Positions 4,549-5,534 of a stretch of DNA of 5,534 nucleotides are shown in pieces; position 1 is the first letter of the stretch; every line of letters begins with the position of its first letter. This DNA is from Bacteroidota bacterium (lineage in GTDB: Bacteria; Bacteroidota; Bacteroidia; Flavobacteriales; Flavobacteriaceae): contig CANKLD010000090.1 in NCBI GenBank assembly GCA_947483095.1, positions 1 through 5,534 on the forward strand, given 5' to 3'. The position numbers and the translations under genes were made by a program. Below the pieces are notes generated by a model, which was given only the letters and a program-made list of their open reading frames with translations, searched no databases and was not told where the DNA came from.

Positions 4549-5534
4549 ATGATAAAAAAAGCAGAAAATATAATAGTTGGAATTTCAATAGGAGATTTAA
4601 ACGGTATTGGAAGCGAAGTGGTGCTAAAAACCTTCGAAGATTCTCGAATGTTAGAATTTTGTACGCCTGTTATTTTTGCCAATGTAAAAGTCATATCGGC
4701 TGTAAAAAAAACCTTCGAATCAACTGCTGCCATTCATGGAATAGACACTCTGGAACAAATTGTAATTGGTAAAATCAATGTTTTAAATGTTTGGAAAGAG
4801 CATTTAGAATTAAATTATGGGACCAATGATGAGGCGTTAGGAAAATATGCAATTAAATCATTTGTAGCTGCTACAAAAGCATTAAAAGACGGTAAAGTGG
4901 ACGTTTTGGTTACCGCGCCAATAAATAAATACAATATTCAGTCGGACGATTTTAAATTTCCAGGACATACGGATTATTTGAATCAAGAATTAACAGGCAA
5001 CGCTCTGATGTTTATGGTTCAAGACAATCTTAGAGTGGGGCTTTTAACCGATCATATTCCTGTGAATGAGGTTGCTTCTCATCTTACCGAAAAATTAATT
5101 ACTCAAAAAATAGAGACAATCAATCAATCTTTAACGCAAGATTTTAGCATCAACAAACCTAAAATTGCCGTTTTAGGATTGAATCCACATGCGGGTGATG
5201 GCGGCGTAATTGGGAAAGAAGACGATACGTTATTGAAACCGGCAATAAAAAAATTATTTGAAAAAGGAACTTTAGTTTTTGGACCTTATCCTGCTGACGG
5301 TTTTTTTGGCAATAGCCAATATGAAAAATTTGATGCTGTAATTGCGGCTTATCACGACCAAGGTTTAATTCCGTTTAAAACATTGTCGTTTGGAAATGGG
5401 GTAAATTATACTGCGGGATTAGATAAAATTCGAACTTCTCCAGATCATGGAACTGCTTATGATATTGCCGGGAAAGGAATTGCCAATCACAATTCATTTA
5501 AGGAAGCCGTTTTTTTAGCAATTGACATCTATAA
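4549..5534 (+). CDS. pdxA: 4-hydroxythreonine-4-phosphate dehydrogenase PdxA (3' end beyond window)
   Basis: PdxA oxidises 4-phosphohydroxy-L-threonine with NAD(P); the product decarboxylates to the amino-ketone that PdxJ joins with deoxyxylulose phosphate to make pyridoxine 5'-phosphate (DXP-dependent vitamin B6 route, cytoplasm). Translation from ATG 4549 gives 328 uninterrupted residues and runs off the edge; E. coli PdxA has 329, so only a short C-terminal piece should be missing. Motifs in order: GISIGDLNGIGSEV (11-24), V121-T-A-P-I-N-K, F137-P-G-H140-T-D, L166-T-D-H169-I-P, G210-L-N-P-H-A-G-D-G-G, A267-Y-H269-D-Q-G-L-I-P-F-K and R295-T-S-P-D-H-G-T-A. H140, H169 and H269 correspond to the three divalent-metal ligands, so the enzyme looks intact. 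An in-frame TAA at 4537-4539 fixes the ATG as the start. It is divergent from ribE, with a putative promoter in the 58-bp spacer. Confidence 0.97.
   Translation, partial: MIKKAENIIVGISIGDLNGIGSEVVLKTFEDSRMLEFCTPVIFANVKVISAVKKTFESTAAIHGIDTLEQIVIGKINVLNVWKEHLELNYGTNDEALGKYAIKSFVAATKALKDGKVDVLVTAPINKYNIQSDDFKFPGHTDYLNQELTGNALMFMVQDNLRVGLLTDHIPVNEVASHLTEKLITQKIETINQSLTQDFSINKPKIAVLGLNPHAGDGGVIGKEDDTLLKPAIKKLFEKGTLVFGPYPADGFFGNSQYEKFDAVIAAYHDQGLIPFKTLSFGNGVNYTAGLDKIRTSPDHGTAYDIAGKGIANHNSFKEAVFLAIDIY

Noticed and set aside
4491..4733. An 81-codon N-terminal extension of ribE reading through the spacer and into pdxA on the opposite strand
   Set aside because: The extension has no riboflavin synthase similarity, overlaps the conserved pdxA start antisense, and the family begins with MFTGI at 4490.

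Overview
The window reads as ordinary chromosomal DNA of a low-GC member of the Bacteroidota, very probably a Flavobacterium or close relative. Four things point there: the gliding-motility genes gldE and gldD directly behind ssb and mutY; no Shine-Dalgarno sequence before any start codon; upstream elements of the Bacteroidota form TAnnTTTG; and flavobacterial-type HU and PdxA proteins. I see no insertion sequence, phage gene, CRISPR array, tRNA or rRNA.

Layout: on the minus strand at the left edge lie the first 15 codons of a very small, highly basic protein (1-45), preceded on the same strand by an HU-type DNA-bending protein (75-365). A 131-bp divergent spacer (366-496) carries back-to-back promoter candidates. 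To its right a plus-strand cluster runs mutY (497-1546), ssb (1587-1997), gldE (2021-3322), gldD (3329-3895), with gaps of 40, 23 and 6 bp. It meets, tail to tail and only 7 bp apart, riboflavin synthase ribE on the minus strand (3903-4490). A 58-bp divergent spacer separates ribE from pdxA (4549 onward, plus), which runs off the right edge after 328 codons.

Functions: HU, MutY and SSB serve chromosome structure, 8-oxoguanine mismatch repair and single-strand DNA protection. GldE (a CNNM/CorC-like membrane protein) and GldD (a lipoprotein) belong to the Bacteroidota gliding machinery associated with type IX secretion. RibE makes riboflavin, and PdxA is a step of the DXP-dependent vitamin B6 pathway. 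The two vitamin genes share one very short control region.

I found no clearly undescribed multi-gene system. The points most worth a second look are the tiny basic protein at the left edge, which resembles the bS22/mS38 (AURKAIP1/COX24) ribosomal protein family; HU without its DNA-intercalating proline; an SSB with an atypical C-terminal tip; and crossed ribE/pdxA promoter elements in 58 bp.
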